Assembly: GCA_963930775.1 (NCBI GenBank)
Contig: OZ005702.1
Span: 4,712,001-4,776,000 of the forward strand
Origin: Cliona cf. orientalis
Lineage: Eukaryota; Porifera; Demospongiae; Clionaida; Clionaidae
DNA: 64,000 nt
Reading direction: 5' to 3'
Within the stretch, counting starts at the first letter, position 1; every line of letters starts with the position of its first letter. The position numbers and the translations under genes are program-made. The notes below the pieces were generated by a model. It worked only from the letters and a program-made list of their open reading frames with translations, did not search any database and had not been told where the DNA came from. Positions 34,427-46,028 of this stretch are shown here, one piece after another.

Positions 34427-36556
34427 TGCATAGACAGTGCTCCAGGTAGTGAGAAGAGCACACTGACTGTGCAGTACATATGTGAGGAATGGGGCAGAGG
34501 AGAACTATTTAATGAGTTCACCGTTGAGATACTCATTCAGTTATGAGACCCAAAAGTGCACATTACACAGTCGATTGCTGACTTGCTTCCAACAAAATTT
34601 AATGATCGTACAATGGCTGAACATGCTGCTAGAGAAATAATAGCTAAAGAAGGCAGTGGTGTTCTCTGGATACTGGATGGATTTGATGAACTACCAGAAC
34701 ATATACAAAGAAAGTCTTTAATAAGTAAACTCATTACACCGAAACATCAAGAGAATACTCTATCAAAAACTGCAGTGATAGTTACTTCTCGTCCGATTTC
34801 TTCAGCCGACCTTTGCCCTGTAGTGTCGTCATGAATTGAAGTATTAGGGTTCACTGCTAAGGAGCAGAGACTATTCTTTACCGAGTGTCTCAACAATGAT
34901 ACAAAAGCTGTGGAAACTCTTATAGAGAGACTTAGCAGTAACCCAGCCATGGAGGGTAGCTGCTACCTTCCTCTGAATGCTTCCATTGTAGCCCATGCAT
35001 CTTTACATAGCCAATGGATCCCTCCCTTCCACTAGCTGTGGCATATTTTCTTCCCTTGTTCAGCACTGCAGTGGCGGATCTAGAATTTCCTGAGGGGGGG
35101 GGTTCTGTTTTAGGCTTGCGCGCGAAGCGCGCGCAAAATTTTAGAAGCCACGCCCACTTTCGGCTAAAAACCACGCCCATTTTGATCGTTTGAGAGCAGC
35201 TACCACTGGTACCAGCCCAACCGATCGATTTTTGAACGAATTTTCTGCTGAAGCATGCTAAGGTGAGCCACAACAGCAGTTTTCTTAGTTCTGTAGCCAG
35301 AGAGGGGGGTTCCAGTTAGCCTATCATCACAACTAGGTGCAGCCCAAAGGGGGGTTCGGTCGAAACCTCCGAAACCCCCCTAAATCCGCCACTGCACTGT
35401 CTCTCTCGCTATCTTCACGAACGACAGGGAGTATCTCAAAAGCTAGCCAGTTTTGAAACACTCGATGAACTACCAGACGAATTGCAATCTTTTATTAAAC
35501 AGCTCTGTAAATTAGCATTCACTGGTGCTAGGGACAGTAAGATAACCTTTTCTAGCAGTGATGTAAAAGCTTTAGGATTTTCAGATGAGACTTGTGAGCA
35601 TGGTTTACTGCAGGCTGCACCTAGTATTGTTTCTCATAGTAGATCAGTTTATTACAAATTTCTCCATTTATCCATTCAGGAAATGCTAGCTGCTGTCCAT
35701 GTCTCTCGAATGCCAGCCAGTGAGCAGATCTTGACGTTTGACTCCATATTCAATGATGCTCAATTTAGTGCAGTGCTTCAGTTTTATGCAGCCATCACAA
35801 AGCTTCGTACATCAAGGCCTCTCCTCAGCTTAGTACCACATTTCTTGTGTCCTTTTCCTGCAAGCATTAAATTTTATGATCTTGTTCGAAAAATTGTTCG
35901 TAAAAATTCTAAGGCTCTTTTAATTTCACTTTTTAACTGCATTTATGAGGCTCAGGACACCGAGTTATGTAGGTAGCTATGTTGGAGTACAGCTTAGAGA
36001 CAAACTAACATTTTGGTCCATATCTGAACTTGATCTTCACAGTATGTCACTATTAGCTACCACAAGATTGCTTCTCCATTGGCTACTTCCTGGCTTCCAT
36101 AGCTATTTATTTTAAAGGCAAATTCTCAGTTGACCTCAAGTTTTGCTGTTTAAGTGATACTGGCATAAAGATTCTCATGCAAAATCTTTGCAGGAATATG
36201 GATCCTCACAGTGAATAACTGGACAGCTTGATGTGGACATAGGCCTCAATGGTATTACTGGTGAAGGGGCTTCGTACATAGCTGAGGCACTGAGAACTAC
36301 AAGAGCACTGAGAAAGCTGAATCTTTGGGACAATCCAATTGGAGATAAAGGACTACATTACATGGCAGAGGCCCTAACAACCAACACAACACTTACTGAA
36401 CTAAGTTTGGGAGAATGCGGACAGGGAATCACAGCAGAGAGTGGTCAAGCACTCACTGAAAAGCTACAGAAAAACAAAACTTTAAGAGAACTTGACTTGT
36501 CGTTTAATGAAGTCATATCAGACGATGCAGAATCATATATGCCCCATCCTCTGTAA
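34427..36556 (+). pseudogene. NLR unit D: decayed NACHT-LRR remnant
   Basis: Similarity to B and C begins at the Walker A strand. The loop reads SAPGSEKSTLT, with Glu in place of the last Gly. Walker B (WILDGFDELP) and VIVTSRP survive. Stops at 34544-34546 and 34832-34834, a frame change near 35000, an inserted element at 35069-35394 and further breaks at 35974-36230 disrupt it. LRRs (LRKLNLWDNPIGDKGL) end at 36556. The Death domain and front half are missing. Confidence 0.75.
35069..35394. mobile_element. Miniature element CAGTGGCGGATC..CCGCCACTG
   Basis: The ends are imperfect inverses (CAGTGGCGGATCTAGAA against TAAATCCGCCACTG) with G-run and C-run just inside. CACTG is duplicated on both sides. 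It interrupts the NACHT remnant; unit C shows the empty site (CAGCACTGTCTCTC). Confidence 0.8.
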
Positions 36557-36689
36557 TTAATCCATATTCTTAGTATATAGTTAGCCTCTGCTTTAATACC
36601 TACGCTAGATGCCCCACTATCTTTATCAACTAAGTGAGTTAGGAAAACATGACTGTGTTCCATATCTTTTAGGTGTATACCGTAATATA

Positions 36690-37210
36690 ATTATTATGTG
36701 TACATGTGTTTGGAGAAATTCAATGCGGACTGGGAATCTTATGATGATTGTGTACAGCCATTCAGTACATGTTTGTGGTCAATCTGTTATCATGAGTCAT
36801 TCCTTTTATGTGTGTGTAGGGCAGAGAAGAGTGATGCAATACAGTGCCATGGATCATCTCTGGACTTCACTAATCAACTCTGCCTCTGTTCACAACGCTC
36901 TCTGATCCTTGAACTCCAGTGTTCAAGTTAAGTTTCTTGGCTCGATGCAAACTCCTCCAGTACCTAATTCATCACTGCTAGTAATTCTAATTCTAGCAAT
37001 TCACAAACTGAGCAATGGGACTCCTTTTCATCAGCTTTCCTCTTCAAATATGCCTCCTCTTCATCCCAAACTCCCATCAGGCAGTCGATCGTCTCATGAA
37101 ATCATCACCATTGGAGATTCTCCCATCACTAAGAATCCTTCCCCTCTCCTCCCCACACCCTCTACAGTCACATGCTCCAGACCACTGCTATTGGCTCTCT
37201 TTCACAAATA
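36690..37210 (+). repeat. NLR tail block, copy after unit D
   Basis: Same ordered words as 10870-11330 (AAGAGTGATGCAAT, TCAACTCTGCCTCTG, TTTCATCAGCTTTCCTC, GGAGATTCTCCC), without the 740-base insertion. Confidence 0.5.
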
Positions 37211-37221
37211 GAACTCCCAGT

Positions 37222-37327
37222 ATTCAAAGACTTTGAAGATGGAAATATGTGAATCGATAGTCCACTGGACAGATATTCAAAGACTTTGAAGACGGAAATA
37301 TGTGAATCGATAATCCACTGGACAGAT
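37222..37327. repeat. Two tandem copies of a 52-base unit
   Basis: ATTCAAAGACTTTGAAGATG begins at 37222 and, with two changes across the unit, again at 37274. Confidence 0.8.
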
Positions 37328-37439
37328 AACATTAGCTACTTGTATAATAGAAGTTGTGGTTTTAGTACTAGCTAGCTATTTGTAATCTAGACTACATCAC
37401 AAGTTTAATGCATAATAAAAAATTTATCATAATAATAAC

Positions 37440-37674
37440 TATTCATTCTTCCTTTTTTTTAGTTTAATCACTTCCTATTCAGTATACCACGTTAATCTAA
37501 GCGCATGCGCATAGCTTTATAACGTAAGCTTCGCTGCAGAACGAGCTCGAGCCCCACCCACCTTTAGGACCGTTGTATCACACAATTGCGTGGACAAGAC
37601 TATGTTTATAATATTATAGTCGAGACTTGATCAGTGACGTTATTTAAAGGTGGGTGGGGCTCGAGCGGTCCTAC
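37440..37674 (+). promoter_or_regulatory. Orphan NLR promoter-like block
   Basis: AATCACTTCCTATTCAG, AAGCGCATGCGCATAG and GAGCCCCACCCACCTTTAGG match the region before unit C. Here the block is followed by an inverted repeat instead of a Death exon. AGGTGGGTGGGGCTCGAGC at 37648-37666 mirrors part of it. Confidence 0.35.
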
Positions 37675-40274
37675 AGATGTTTACGTAAAAGTAGGAAAAT
37701 TGCCATGATTCTATCATGGGAAGATTTTACGTGACTTCTCCCTTGGGTTAATCATGGGGAGATTTTACGTGACTTCTGCCATGATCTAATCATGGGAGGA
37801 TTTTACGTCACATGTAAAGTATTCCCAATGTTTACATTCGTTCACTTTATATGGGAAGATTTTACGTAAGGTCAAAGTTCTTACGTAAAATCTTCCCATG
37901 TAATACTGACTTACCAACACAATAATCAGGGGGTGCTTTATGTGTGACCTCTGACCTCACGTAAAATCTCCCCAGATATATACAATGCATAGGTATGTGG
38001 GCTGATAATACTGCAACAACACACTGCTCATACAGATGAACTTTAACCTCACGTAAAATCTTCCCATATAATACTGCCATTAATCAGGGGGTGCTTTATG
38101 TGTGACCTCTGACCTCACGTAAAATCTCCCCATGTAATACTGACTTACCAACACAATAATCAGGGGGTGATTTATGTGTGACCTCTGACCTCCCATAAAA
38201 TCTCCCCAGATATATACAATGTATAGGTATGTGGGCTGATAATACTGCAACAACCCACTGCTCATACAGATGGACTTTAACCTCACGTAAAACCTTCCCA
38301 GATATAAACAATGAATGTATTGTGGGATGACATTAATGCCAGCAAAAGTTATGCTGTAAGTAAAAGCGGCCATATGTAGGCTGCCCTTTGACCCCAGGAA
38401 GATATTAAATATACACACCATAAACTCATCGGGCACATTGATATTAATTTCAAGGTTACAAACGCAACAATGATCCGACTTATGGGAGCCAAATAAAGTC
38501 ATGAGCATGATAATTGCATACCTGAGTAGGAATTTAGTTGTCGCGGTGTCAGAGGGAATGGATTTGTAGAAGTACGAGGTATTCTAGCTTCGTCCCATGG
38601 GTCCGGAGTGGGTTCAGCTGAGTGGGTTGGACCGGAGTTGATCTCGAAATGATCGACGATGGTGCTCGTCTTTTTAATATACATTAATCAGCTCAGCAAA
38701 TATTGATAGATTTACTGCGCACGCGCACTTGGCAAAGCTACAGCCCGCGCGCATCTACAACGGTGCATCTCTGCACATTGATCAGCCCCACCCCCGTCAG
38801 AAACATTCAGAAATCTGATTGGTTGGTTGGTTAAGCGGGCGCAGGATTCTGCCATTTGCATAGTCTGAAAGTGTTTCAGGTTAGCTAGCTATGGCTATTA
38901 GCAAGTTCAGTGTGCGAATGCTAGTCTTGGTTGTGATGTGCTGGAGTTCGTCCACATGTTCTTTTAAGAACAATTATTCGTGGAAGAATAGAAGCATCAC
39001 TACTATAAGCAAAAGGAGACTTAGCAGGGATAGAATGAGGGGAAAACTCTTGATGGTGTAGATTGGTGGTACTGGAGAGTGGAGATCAGTGCTTCTGCTT
39101 CCTATATACACAGATGATGCTGTACAAACAGTAGGAGGAAGGGATTCCACTGCAGTGATTTTGTTTGCAGAGATGCACCGTTGTAGATGCGCACGGGCTG
39201 TAGCTTTGCCAAGTGCGCGTGCGCAGTAAATCTATCAATATTTGCTGAGCTGGTTAAACATTAATTTTGATTAATGTATATTAAAAAGACAAGCACCATC
39301 GTCGATCGTTTCGAAATCAACTCCGGTCCAACCCACCCACTCCGGACCCATGGGACGAAGCTAGAATACCTCGTACTTCTACAAATCCATTCCCTCTGAC
39401 ACCGCGACAACTAAATTCCTACTCAAGTATGCAATTATCATGCTCATGACTTTATTTGGCTCCCATAAGTCCGATCATTGTTGCGTTTGTAACCTTGAAA
39501 TTAATATCAATGTGCCCGATGAGTTTATGGTGTGTATATTTAATATCTTCCTGGGGTCAAAGGGCAGCCTACATATGGCCGCTTTTACTTACAGCATAAC
39601 TTTTGCTGGCATTAATGTCATCCCACAATACATTCATTGTTTATATCTGGGAAGGTTTTACGTGAGGTTAAAGTCCATCTGTATGAGCAGTGGGTTGTTG
39701 CAGTATTATCAGCCCACATACCTATACATTGTATATATCTGGGGAGATTTTACGTGAGGTCAGAGGTCACACATAAATCACCCCCTGATTATTGTGTTGG
39801 TAAGTCAGTATTACATGGGGAGATTTTACGTGAGGTCAGAGGTCACACATAAAGCACCCCCTGATTAATGGCAGTATTATATGGGAAGATTTTACGTGAG
39901 GTTAAAGTTCATCTGTATGAGCAGTGTGTTGTTGCAGTATTATCAGCCCACATACCTATGCATTGTATATATCTGGGGAGATTTTACGTGAGGTCAGAGG
40001 TCACACATAAAGCAGCCCCTGATTATTGTGTTGGTAAGTCAGTATTACATGGGAAGTTTTTACGTAAGAACTTTGACCTTACGTAAAATCTTCCCATATA
40101 AAGTGAACGAATGTAAACATTGGGAATACTTTACATGTGACGTAAAATCCTCCCATGATTAGATCATGGCAGAAGTCACGTAAAATCTCCCCATGATTAA
40201 CCCAAGGGAGAAGTCACGTAAAATCTTCCCATGATAGAATCATGGCAATTTTCCTACTTTTACGTAAAGATCTA
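37675..40274. repeat. 2.6 kb inverted repeat with TTTTACGT motif arrays
   Basis: Arms 37675-38775 and 39166-40274 are near-perfect inverses around a spacer of about 390 bases. Each arm has about ten copies of GGGAGATTTTACGTGA or its complement. The inner hairpin at 37849-37902 centres two TTACGTAA palindromes. The arms differ by a 10-base indel near 38615/39335. Mirror-image ORFs in the arms are shadows of each other. No transposase; it may be a foldback-type element. Confidence 0.9.
38891..39061 (+). CDS. Possible secreted basic peptide (56 aa)
   Basis: The ATG has G at -3 and +4. It starts MAISKFSVRM then LVLVVMCWSSSTC, a plausible signal peptide with cleavage near residues 22-24. The rest is basic (SKRRLSRDRMRGKLL) with possible KR/RR processing sites and ends at TAG. 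It sits in the loop of the inverted repeat and is in one copy only. No family was recognised and no splice evidence exists. A chance ORF cannot be excluded. Confidence 0.3.
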   Translation: MAISKFSVRMLVLVVMCWSSSTCSFKNNYSWKNRSITTISKRRLSRDRMRGKLLMV

Positions 40275-40378
40275 AATGACCATCTTGAATACTGGCAGAG
40301 GAGAAAATTGCTGATGTCGGTGTGTTATTCCAGGGCGGGGCTGGATTCTAACCACAATAAATATCGTGGTGCAGGCGA

Positions 40379-40445
40379 CCAATGAATACTGTTTGTTGTG
40401 GTCATATATATATGCAAGTGGGCGTGTTCACAAAACAACTTTGTG
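40379..40445 (+). promoter_or_regulatory. Core promoter of the kinase-Kelch gene
   Basis: CCAAT at 40379-40383 and a TATATATAT box at about 40404-40413 lie just upstream of the ATG at 40446. If used, the 5' UTR would be very short. Confidence 0.4.
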
Positions 40446-43400
40446 ATGGCTGAACGACAGCAGAGACAGCGTTTGCGTGCTCTGCGTAATAACCGCGATA
40501 TCGCAAGATTTACAGTACAAGGCAGAGCCACTGGAAAACAACTGGGCTCTGGCTCCTATGGATCAGTGGAAGAGGTATTTAAATATAATTTCAGTGTCAT
40601 GGCAAGTAGAACATTAAAGCAATTATTTTCTAATATTTAGGTTGAAATGAACGGTCTTATATGTGCTGGAAAGAAGATTCATGATATTCTCATTGATGCT
40701 GCTAACGTTGGAGTGGAAAATGTTGCTGGCAAGTACGTGCAGGAATGCCAGCTGATATCTGACCTTCGTCACCCCAACATCACCCAGTTCCTGGGTGTGT
40801 GTTTCCTCCCCGACTGCCAACTCCCTGTGCTGCTGATGAAGAGACTGGATGGGAATCTCGACGATCTGATTGAAACAGTCCCCAATATCCCTCTAGCGTT
40901 GAAGCGATCCATTCTGGAGGACGTGTCCAGGGGCCTTCTCTACCTGCACAAACACACTCCTCAAATCATCCACAGGGACCTGACGGCAAAGAATGTGCTG
41001 CTGACCTCCTATTTCGTGGCTAAGATCACTGATCTGGGGAACTCTCGTATCATAAACCTACAGCCCGGCCAGCTAGCTAGGACGCTGTCTCGATTACCAG
41101 GGACACTGGTCTACATGCCTCCCGAGGCTCTATCATCATCATCTCGCTATGGCTCCAGCCTTGACATCTTCTCGTTTGGTCATCTGGCTCTCTTTACTCT
41201 CACACAGGTACAGTACTATTAATGTGAAAGGGAGATCTAGAGGGGGTGGGAATGGCCCGGGTGAATAGGGCAGTACGATAGCTATGATATCCTTTTACTC
41301 ATTTCTTATTTGTTGCCATAATCTAGAGTGCCAATGCTAGCCAATGCTAGCCAATAACCTCCTTAGTAACTTACTGTACTATAGCAGCTAGTGGCCACCC
41401 TTAGCCACCACTTTGAAATTCATTTAACCATGGAAATTTCTTTGTATGTACACAGGTGTTTCCTGGCGATCTCTTAGAGCACACTTTTCCTGACCCCAAC
41501 AATCCTAGACTGCTCATAAGTCGTTCTGAAGTAGATCGTAGAGAGACCTACTTTGAGCATCTAGAGATAGAGCTCAGGAGGAGTGCAGGCTACCCTTTGG
41601 TGGGTGTGGTCAAGCAGTGTCTGGAGAATATCCCAGAAGAGAGGCCCACAGCTGAGCAGCTGGTGAGAGTGTTGGAAGGAATGAAGGGAGCCATTGAAGG
41701 AGGTTATGGAGAGCTGGCTACAGTGGATGCTGTGAGGCAGGTGAGGACAATGAAGGCTTTGAAGAGCAGGAGTGAGGACAAGGTCAATGAGCTGACAGCA
41801 AAGGATGAGCAGATACAACAACTACAACTACAACTAGCTGTAAGGACTGATAGTAATTATAGCTGCTTTGTTAGATAATTGCATGAGGAAATTATTGGAA
41901 GAATATTCTGTTTTCTGCTGTATCGCAGGCAGCTGATGAGCTACGTGAACAGGATGTACGACAAAAGAATGATGAAATCCAGCAAAAGAGTGCTCAGTTG
42001 GAGCAAACTCAGGTGCTGAACCCTGTTCTCATGCAAGTGGGTGGTGTCCCATTCCCAATCCTTTCCCTCTTTCTTATCCTACAAGACCACAATAATTAGT
42101 GTCAAGGGCTTATCGATATCGAGCCACCATAGCTGGCTTGATAAGCCCTTGTTAGTATGGTTTACCTTAAGGTGACCTTTTTCTGAGTAGCTACTAATCC
42201 TTGATATCAAGGGCTTATCGAGCCACCGTAGGCTCGATAAGCCCTTGTTGATATTCAAGTCTGCAGACAAAAATTTATCAACCCCGGCTATAGCTCCCAT
42301 GAATTAAGGGCACGAAAAATGTCATTTAAGGCCAAATTACAGAAAAGGATTATCTATAAAACTATCACGCAAACGCTTAAGTATTTATTTATGCATCATT
42401 GCTAAAAAATAGGAGGAAAATACAAGACTGCTGGCAGATCTCCAGCAGAAAGATGTTCAACTACAGCATCATATGACTAGAGTCCAGCAGCTGACCAAAC
42501 AACTGAGGGAGAGGGAGGGTAGACTCAGACAGAGAGAGGAAGAGCTGAAACTAAAAAATGCCACCATCAGCAGACTCCAGAGAGAAATACAAAGATTGCA
42601 GGTTAGCATTATAATAGTTGCTGGCTATGATTTTTATGACTGTGGACACATACGCACAAGGCAATTTGAAATATTATCTTCTATGCAATATTTCCTTACA
42701 GGAATCTTTGCCGAGGGTAACACAGCGCATTCTGGTGCTGAACAGTTACTAAGAACAACAGCAAAGGTTGAAATGGATTTTATGACGTTTATCATAGCTA
42801 GTGTGTTGTTATTAAAAATATTGCTTACAGACACCACTGTCCGAGTTAAAGCTCCCACTGAAGCTGAAGTGGAGGAGAGAGAAAATCTTTCCTTTTGGAA
42901 TGGATACATACCCAAAAGCAGTGGTATTCAAGGAGAAGGTGTACATTGGAGGAGGGTATGTATCATCAGATAGGGAGAACCGAACAGTGATGGTCTATGA
43001 TCCTAAACAGGACTCCTATGATACACTACCTCCATATACATGCAAGTGGTTCTCCATGGCTGTTGTCAACAACCAGCTAGTACTGGTCGGTGGGAAGGAT
43101 GTACAAACTGATACGGTGACCAACCAGCTGGGGGTGTGGAATGAACAGTCAAAAAGATGGACTCACCTCTTACCACCAATGACCACAGCATGCCACTCAC
43201 ACTTAGTAGTTACTCACAACAACAGGTGGCTGGTGGTGATGGGAGGTTATGATGATAAAACTCATCTCTCAAGAGTTGAGATCCTGGACACTGATTCAAC
43301 ACAATGGTACCATGCTGCATCACTACCTCAGCCACTTTCTCATGCACTACCAGCTATCATTGGTAACATGTGTTATCTCTTGGGTGGCTTCGCTGAGGGA

Positions 43401-43769
43401 GGTGCAGCATCCCAGAATGTGTTCAGTGTGTGTTTGGATGACCTCATCTCTCAAGCTGTTTCCCAACCAGCTAGTGCAAGAGCTCCATCCACACCATCAA
43501 CATGGCAGTCACTACCTAATACACCACTGGACTGCTCCACTGCCTTAGCCTTCAATGGAAGTCTGCTGGCAGTTGGAGGGGACATGGTAGGGAGTACAGC
43601 TATCTACCATTATCAACCTAGCAGCAGGAGCTGGGTCAAGGCTGGGGAGCTGCCTACTGAACGATCTACTTGTACCTGTACAGTTCTCCCCAGTGGGGAC
43701 TTGTATGTGGCTGGTGGTAGTGCTTATGGTATTGCTAATCAACGAGTGGAGATAGCATCAGTACAGTAG
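40446..43769 (+). CDS. TK/TKL-like protein kinase with coiled coil and Kelch repeats
   Basis: Exons 40446-40574, 40641-41207, 41456-41839, 41929-42012, 42413-42601, probably 42702-42716 and 42831-43769, all joined at phase 0, give about 768 residues. The kinase has a glycine loop LGSGSYGSV (33-41), Lys54 or 55, Glu78, HRDLTAKN (154-161), DLG (174-176) in place of DFG, and MPPEA. All catalytic residues are present. A heptad-rich coiled coil (about 340-450) follows. The C-terminal exon has Kelch-type repeats (VYIGGGYVSSD, LVLVGGKD, WLVVMGGYDD, CYLLGGFAEGG, LLAVGGDM, LYVAGGSAYG). Presumed cytoplasmic signalling protein; substrate unknown. HRDLT.KN is of tyrosine-kinase/TKL style. The start is supported by the promoter motifs and the in-frame glycine loop. 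Confidence 0.85.
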
Positions 43770-43898
43770 CCATAATACATTGTGTCATGATTGCACACAC
43801 TAAATTAATAGTTATTGCAAGAAATAAGTGTACGTCTGATATTCAAAATTTGAGGCAAACTCTATTTAATATATCAACTATTAATTTTATGCAACCTG

Positions 43899-44244
43899 TT
43901 ACTTATTCATCTTGTACTTGTACTTTTCTTCGAAAGAAGCACTGTTGGCATGGTAACCACCCAGGATAAATGGAAGCAGACATCTTTGTTCTTTGATCTT
44001 CACTGTGCCTGACAATGTTCAAAAACACTGGAGAAAGAGGGAGGAAGAGAGAGAGGGCCCGGGGGATGACAAAGGAATCTAGCATGCACGTACATGTACA
44101 TGTCCATACTAATCTTACCATCCTCCAGTGTTGTCATCTTGATGCCCCAGTCCAATATCCCAATCTCCACCTTGACAGAGTCCAGCATCTCAAACAGCTC
44201 ACTCACACACAAATCATCCTCCTCAAGTTTATAGTTATACAAAT
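43899..44244 (-). CDS. Last two exons of an unidentified gene
   Basis: Minus exons 44244-44119 (acceptor gactgtag, donor GATG|gtaaga) and 44008-43899 (acceptor cattgtcag) join at phase 1. They encode LYNYKLEEDDLCVSELFEML, SVKVEIGILDWGIKMTTLED, GTVKIKEQRCLLPFILGGYH and a Lys-rich end at TAA (43899-43901). Balanced composition and matching splice phases suggest a real gene. I do not recognise the family. It converges on the kinase-Kelch gene with about 130 bases between stops. Its upstream part would lie beyond the TTAA element that starts 45 bases away. Confidence 0.5.
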
Positions 44245-44289
44245 CTACAGTCAGTTATACAATCATGTCACATGCATTGTCCTATTTTA

Positions 44290-44533
44290 AGGTACCATTT
44301 AATTGCGTGGGCGTGAGCGTCAGGAATGGTTAATTCAATTAGCGAATCGTGAAGGGCGTGGCCGAAGAGGCCATACGAGTGCTTTTGGTCGAAGGTGGGC
44401 GTGTCCAGAATCGGCCAGGGATGATTATGCGCGTGTAATTAGCGACCGGAAGTGGCCCCTGAAGAAAAAGCCGGTAATTGCCCACATCAAAGCAAGATCA
44501 AAGCATTCTTGCTTAACTATTAACCGCAACGAC
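44290..44533. mobile_element. TTAA-flanked element copy 2, first half (inverted)
   Basis: TTAA (44286-44289), then GGTACCATTTAATTGCGTGG to TTAACCGCAACGAC is the inverse of 29518-29764. The match stops at the position of the homopolymer run in copy 1, and array repeats begin. Confidence 0.75.
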
Positions 44534-44546
44534 TTAAATTACACAC

Positions 44547-44950
44547 TAATTACACACTAAGTAGAAAAAAAGAAAAGATTTTAATTATTGGGACTCTGGG
44601 GAGCGGTAGGGACCGTAAGTTTTATATGGGCACGCAGAATGGCTCAAATTACGAACTTTGATCGAGAGACTTTTTTGATTCACGCCCTAGAATTAAAGTT
44701 ATGGCTCTTTGAAGTTTGTATAGGAAGCCATTCACTTGCAATGTTTGCCAAAAAATTTTTACGGACCAACGGGATAAATTTTACGGGCGCGCGGGGTACG
44801 TTGACGACCCTTTACCGAACATATATTGTGCATACTGCTGTTTGGGTGCCTGCTTGCATTGTATGGCTCTACTATGCACCCAGCTCAACTGTGTGGTGGT
44901 TTTCGGACCATTTTTTTTCTGCTTAGTGTGTGGTCCCCTTATTAAACACT
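44547..44950 (+). repeat. Array repeat Y, copy 1
   Basis: Begins ACACTAAGTAGAAAAAAAG and ends TTTTTTTTCTGCTTAGTG plus a short tail. It contains GGGCACGCAGAATGG and TTTGTATAGGAAGCCAT, shared by all Y copies. Non-coding. Confidence 0.7.
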
Positions 44951-45355
44951 AAGTAGAAAAAAAAAAAAGATTTCCTGCGCGAAAAATGTTTGGGGGAATT
45001 GGGAGCACTTGGGGAGATAATTTTTATACCGGCACGCAGAATGGGTCGAAACATGAGATTTGACATGAGAAAATTTTGATTCACGCCTTAGAATTAAAGT
45101 TACGGACCTTTGAAGTTTCCCCATATGTTTGTATAGGAAGCCATGCATTTGCAATGTTTTCCGCCCACGCGCTACGTGAGGGGCGGGGCCACGCGCGCAC
45201 ATTAACGTGACGACCATTACCCACTTTGGTAGGACAGGCTGCCTGCTTGCATTGTATGGCTCTACTATGCATCCGGCTCAATTATGTAGTGATTTTCGGA
45301 CAATTTTTTTTTCTGCTTAGTGTTCTGGTCTCCTTGTTAAACACTAAGTTACACA
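44943..45355 (+). repeat. Array repeat Y, copy 2
   Basis: Same ends as copy 1, plus CGCCCACGCGCTACGTGAGG, also found in copy 4. Confidence 0.75.
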
Positions 45356-45386
45356 CTAAGATAAAAGAATTTCCGTATGAGTAATG

Positions 45387-46028
45387 TTACAACCTAAGAT
45401 AAAAGAATATGTGAGCGTGTAATGTAATGTAATTAATGTAATGTAATGTAATGTAATGTAATGTAATGTAAATAATTCATTCGAAGCACAGGAAAAGGTA
45501 TTGTGCAATAATTTTTATATCATCATGTAGAGTGGATCAAAAATAATAATTGAATCGTCTCAGATTTTTGATTTTCACTTTCAGTTTTGAAATACGAGTC
45601 GTAGTAGTTTCTGACCACTAAAGTATGAAGGAAATGACTACTGTCCAGATGGTGCAATGGTTAAGCTCAGTGTCTGCCAAGCAGTGTCAAATGCGTGCAC
45701 TGGTTCGAATCCCACCCCGGGCCAATGTTTTTCCATCTTTTTTTCACTGCCATTGATGCTGGGAAGGCAGTCTACATACACCAAAAACATTCCATGGGCG
45801 ATGCTCCTTACGTTGGATCTAGACTGGGGGATGATTACATATACAAGCCCCAAGTCACTCTTCAGATATGTTACGCATTATAGTAATCAATGTTTGCAAC
45901 TTGAGATTTTCTGCCTCACCACATACCCGACCTATTGTAGCAGACGTGTATGATAGAAAATGGTGACATACCGTTAACTAATTACTGCTTGATAAAATTC
46001 TTTTATCTTAGGTTGTGGTTTAGCTTGT
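45387..46028 (+). repeat. Array repeat X, copy 1 (tRNA-like inside)
   Basis: Inverted ends CAACCTAAGATAAAAGAAT and ATTCTTTTATCTTAGGTTG. An (AATGT)n tract at 45420-45470. A tRNA-like stretch at 45643-45724 has an A-box-like TGGTGCAATGGTTAAG and B-box GGTTCGAATCC. A decayed fragment of another copy follows to about 46130. Confidence 0.8.

Noticed and set aside
38080-39757. Pair of identical genes in opposite orientation (MLMTLFGSHKSDHCC)
   Set aside because: Mirror ORFs from the two arms of the inverted repeat, without recognisable domain or conserved end.
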